Assembly: GCA_003224665.1 (NCBI GenBank)
Contig: QHZM01000013.1
Location: 1 to 7,512, forward strand
Direction of reading: 5' to 3'
DNA length: 7,512 nt
Origin: Acidobacteriota bacterium
GTDB taxonomy: Bacteria > Acidobacteriota > Terriglobia > UBA7540
Part shown: positions 6,454-7,512 of the stretch, piece by piece
Numbering within the stretch: position 1 is the stretch's first letter
How the letters are laid out: each line of letters begins with the position of its first letter
Position numbers and translations under genes: made by a program
The notes under the pieces: model-generated
Seen by the model: only the letters and a program-made list of their open reading frames with translations
Database searches by the model: none
What the model was told of the DNA's origin: nothing

Positions 6454-6469
6454 ACACAACATGTTGTGG
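6454..6469. promoter_or_regulatory. NrdR box 1 (putative), containing a perfect 14-bp palindrome
   Basis: CACAACATGTTGTG (6455-6468) is a perfect inverted repeat, flanked by seven A on one side and GT6 on the other. It resembles the known NrdR operator consensus, roughly ACACWATATATWGTGT, in length, symmetry and the CACA/TGTG ends. It lies immediately upstream of the nrdJ -35, and NrdR is the usual repressor of ribonucleotide reductase genes. The flanking A and T tracts mean an AT-rich bidirectional terminator is a possible alternative, but the second copy nearby favours an operator. Confidence 0.6.
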
Positions 6470-6483
6470 TTTTTTCAGAATGG

Positions 6484-6499
6484 GCTCAAAATGTGGTAG
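6484..6499. promoter_or_regulatory. NrdR box 2 (putative), degenerate copy
   Basis: CTCAAAATGTGGTA (6485-6498) matches the perfect palindrome at 10 of 14 positions and starts exactly 30 bases from it, close to three helical turns. NrdR operators are commonly paired at an integral number of turns, with one strong and one weaker site. This copy is further from the promoter than box 1. Confidence 0.45.
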
Positions 6500-6739
6500 G
6501 GTTCATTTGGCTGACCCGCGTCCCTCAACCTAACCTCTTCGCTCCCTTGGAGATGAGCGCGGCCCCCTGTCTCCGGGGCCCGGCCATGCAGCACGTGTGA
6601 GGGGGAATCAGCTTCTGCGGAGGCGTCTCCCGGCCTCGAGAAATAGACTCCTGGTCCCCGACCAGAGGACTTCACGCGCTCTCATGAAATGAGATGCTCC
6701 GTCCTGGGCTGGTGGATGCCGGGGGACCGTATGAAGGAA
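6500..6739. other. Gene-free spacer between nrdJ control region and carD
   Basis: Together with the nrdJ leader and control region this makes a 434-base gap (6306-6739) without a coding gene. In this part I see no protein-like frame and no tRNA. It holds several short hairpins: GGCCCC/GGGGCC with an eight-base loop (6561-6580), CTGGTC/GACCAG (6651-6665) and TCTCAT/ATGAGA (6680-6694). The remainder shows nothing I can name. It would be the 3' trailer of carD on the minus strand and could hide a small RNA, but nothing visible requires one. Confidence 0.4.
6641..6665 (-). terminator. Weak candidate terminator for carD
   Basis: On the minus strand CTGGTC-GGG-GACCAG (6665-6651) forms a tight six-base-pair stem, extendable by a G-U pair, followed by GAGTCTATTT (6650-6641). 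It lies about 75 bases past the carD stop, as expected for its terminator, but the T-rich run is interrupted and the stem is short. Confidence 0.3.
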
Positions 6740-7249
6740 CTAACTCGGCAGTGGGGCCTTCAGGTTTGATTTGTTCAGAGCCCTGGCTAATTGAGCCTCG
6801 ACGGCTTCTCGGGACGAGCTGCGGGCGACCGCAACCTCATTCACGAGCAATTGCCACGAGCGGTCGAGCATCCTCTTCTCCCGGAATGAGAGGGGCTTAT
6901 GCTGACTGAGGATCAGCAGGCTCTTGAACACTTCCGCCACTTGTTGAAGAGAGCCGGTCCGCATCTTCTCGGAGTTTTCCTTGAATCGGCCCTTCCAGTC
7001 CTGAGGAGCCTTGCACCGCCCTCTTTCGAGATACCCGAAGATGGTGCCGATTTCGCTCTTCTTTGCGACGCGCCGCAAGCCGATAGTGGCGACGTTGCTC
7101 ATGGGCACCATGACTCGGAGGCTGCTGGCATTAAGTCTCAAAAGGTAAAAGATCTCGGACTCACCGGTTAGATTGCGCTGGGAAATCTGTTCAACTATTC
7201 CCACACCCTGATTTGGATAGACAACTTTGTCGCCGACCTGGAAGTCCAT
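6740..7249 (-). CDS. carD: CarD/CdnL-family RNA polymerase-binding regulator
   Basis: This 169-residue protein has the full length and layout of CarD/CdnL proteins. The N-terminal RNA-polymerase-interacting Tudor-like domain (residues 1-about 60) opens with MDFQVGDKVVYPNQGVGIVE and includes YLLRLNASSLRVMVPMSNV. The helical DNA-contacting domain (about 65-160) has Trp85 in QDWKGRFKEN, the tryptophan that in studied members wedges into the upstream edge of the promoter bubble. It also has the typical FREKRMLDRSWQLLVNEVA helix (122-140). Such proteins stabilise open complexes, notably at rRNA promoters. The ATG at 7249-7247 follows AGAGGGGG. The gene stops with TAG at 6742-6740. It appears to be a single-gene unit with its own promoter; nrdJ downstream has a separate control region. 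Family assignment is firm; its specific targets are unknown. Confidence 0.93.
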   Translation of the reverse strand: MDFQVGDKVVYPNQGVGIVEQISQRNLTGESEIFYLLRLNASSLRVMVPMSNVATIGLRRVAKKSEIGTIFGYLERGRCKAPQDWKGRFKENSEKMRTGSLQQVAEVFKSLLILSQHKPLSFREKRMLDRSWQLLVNEVAVARSSSREAVEAQLARALNKSNLKAPLPS

Positions 7250-7285
7250 AGTCCCCCTCTTTTGTGGAAGTAATTGAAGACACCC

Positions 7286-7314
7286 AGATTAACTCGGAAA
7301 GTGCTTCAAGTCAA
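7286..7314 (-). promoter_or_regulatory. Candidate carD promoter
   Basis: On the minus strand TTGACT (7314-7309, five of six to consensus) is followed after 17 bases by TAATCT (7291-7286, three of six). This would start transcription near 7279, leaving a leader of about 30 bases to the carD ATG. The spacing and position are good; the -10 is weak. Confidence 0.4.
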
Positions 7315-7512
7315 GGCTTGTGACGGGCTTCTGCGCCACCCAAGTACGCCGCCTTGGGAACTGGGGGTTGCTGTCGCAGGACCGGATAGCCGCGCCCTCA
7401 TTCCCCGCCCAGCGGGACCCGGACGCCCACCCGACAACCGTCAAATCGGGCAGGCGCCGTCCGCGGTTGCCGGAAATTTCCCGGCCCGCAGACGCCTGCA
7501 AACCCTGTAAAA
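7315..7512. other. GC-rich region upstream of carD with no recognisable gene
   Basis: I see no convincing coding frame on either strand here; the two short open frames encode Arg/Pro/Gly-rich sequence with no domain and no clear ribosome site. An inverted repeat CCCAAG/CTTGGG with an eight-base loop lies at 7339-7358. A 10-bp palindrome GGAAATTTCC lies at 7472-7481. Neither can be tied to a function. Confidence 0.35.

Noticed and set aside
6448..6475. A-tract, palindrome and T-tract read as a bidirectional intrinsic terminator
   Set aside because: The stem has no loop and is AT-rich, there is a second spaced copy of the motif, and it abuts the nrdJ -35; an operator explains it better.
7274..7510. 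Short overlapping open frames on both strands upstream of carD
   Set aside because: Low-complexity Arg/Pro/Gly composition, no domain or ribosome site, and they overlap the likely carD promoter.

Overview
The window is high-GC bacterial chromosome. Its gene families point to an Acidobacteria-like or similar soil lineage: a Tat-exported aldo/keto reductase with an enlarged middle region, a sulfite-oxidase-type molybdoenzyme, a B12-dependent ribonucleotide reductase and a CarD regulator. This taxonomic reading is an inference from family style, not a database match. I see no rRNA, tRNA, CRISPR array, insertion sequence or phage gene.

Layout. On the left edge (minus strand) is the N-terminus of an APH-like kinase, preceded by a small zinc-ribbon protein. 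After a divergent intergenic region, two plus-strand genes encode Tat-targeted proteins: a sulfite-oxidase-family molybdopterin oxidoreductase (621-1637) and an aldo/keto reductase (1747-2913). They are probably co-transcribed and act outside the cytoplasm. From about 3000 on, everything is on the minus strand: a 119-residue protein of unknown function (2999-3358), the class II ribonucleotide reductase locus nrdJ (3509-6305), and carD (6740-7249).

The most notable feature is nrdJ. Both ends are well conserved, but the gene is broken. Around 5795-5804 the reading frame jumps and the segment that should carry the first redox cysteine (family motif PQCSACFI) is missing. About 70 bases further on there is an in-frame TAG. 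The remaining roughly 730 codons look undamaged, so this is either a very recent pseudogene or an assembly or sequencing error. The control region appears intact: a TTGACA-N18-TAGATT promoter lies next to a perfect 14-bp palindrome with an imperfect copy exactly 30 bp away, the arrangement expected of paired NrdR operators.

I find no convincing new multi-gene system. The observations most worth a second look are the broken nrdJ with an intact control region, the paired operators, the large insertion in the reductase, and the unassigned small protein.
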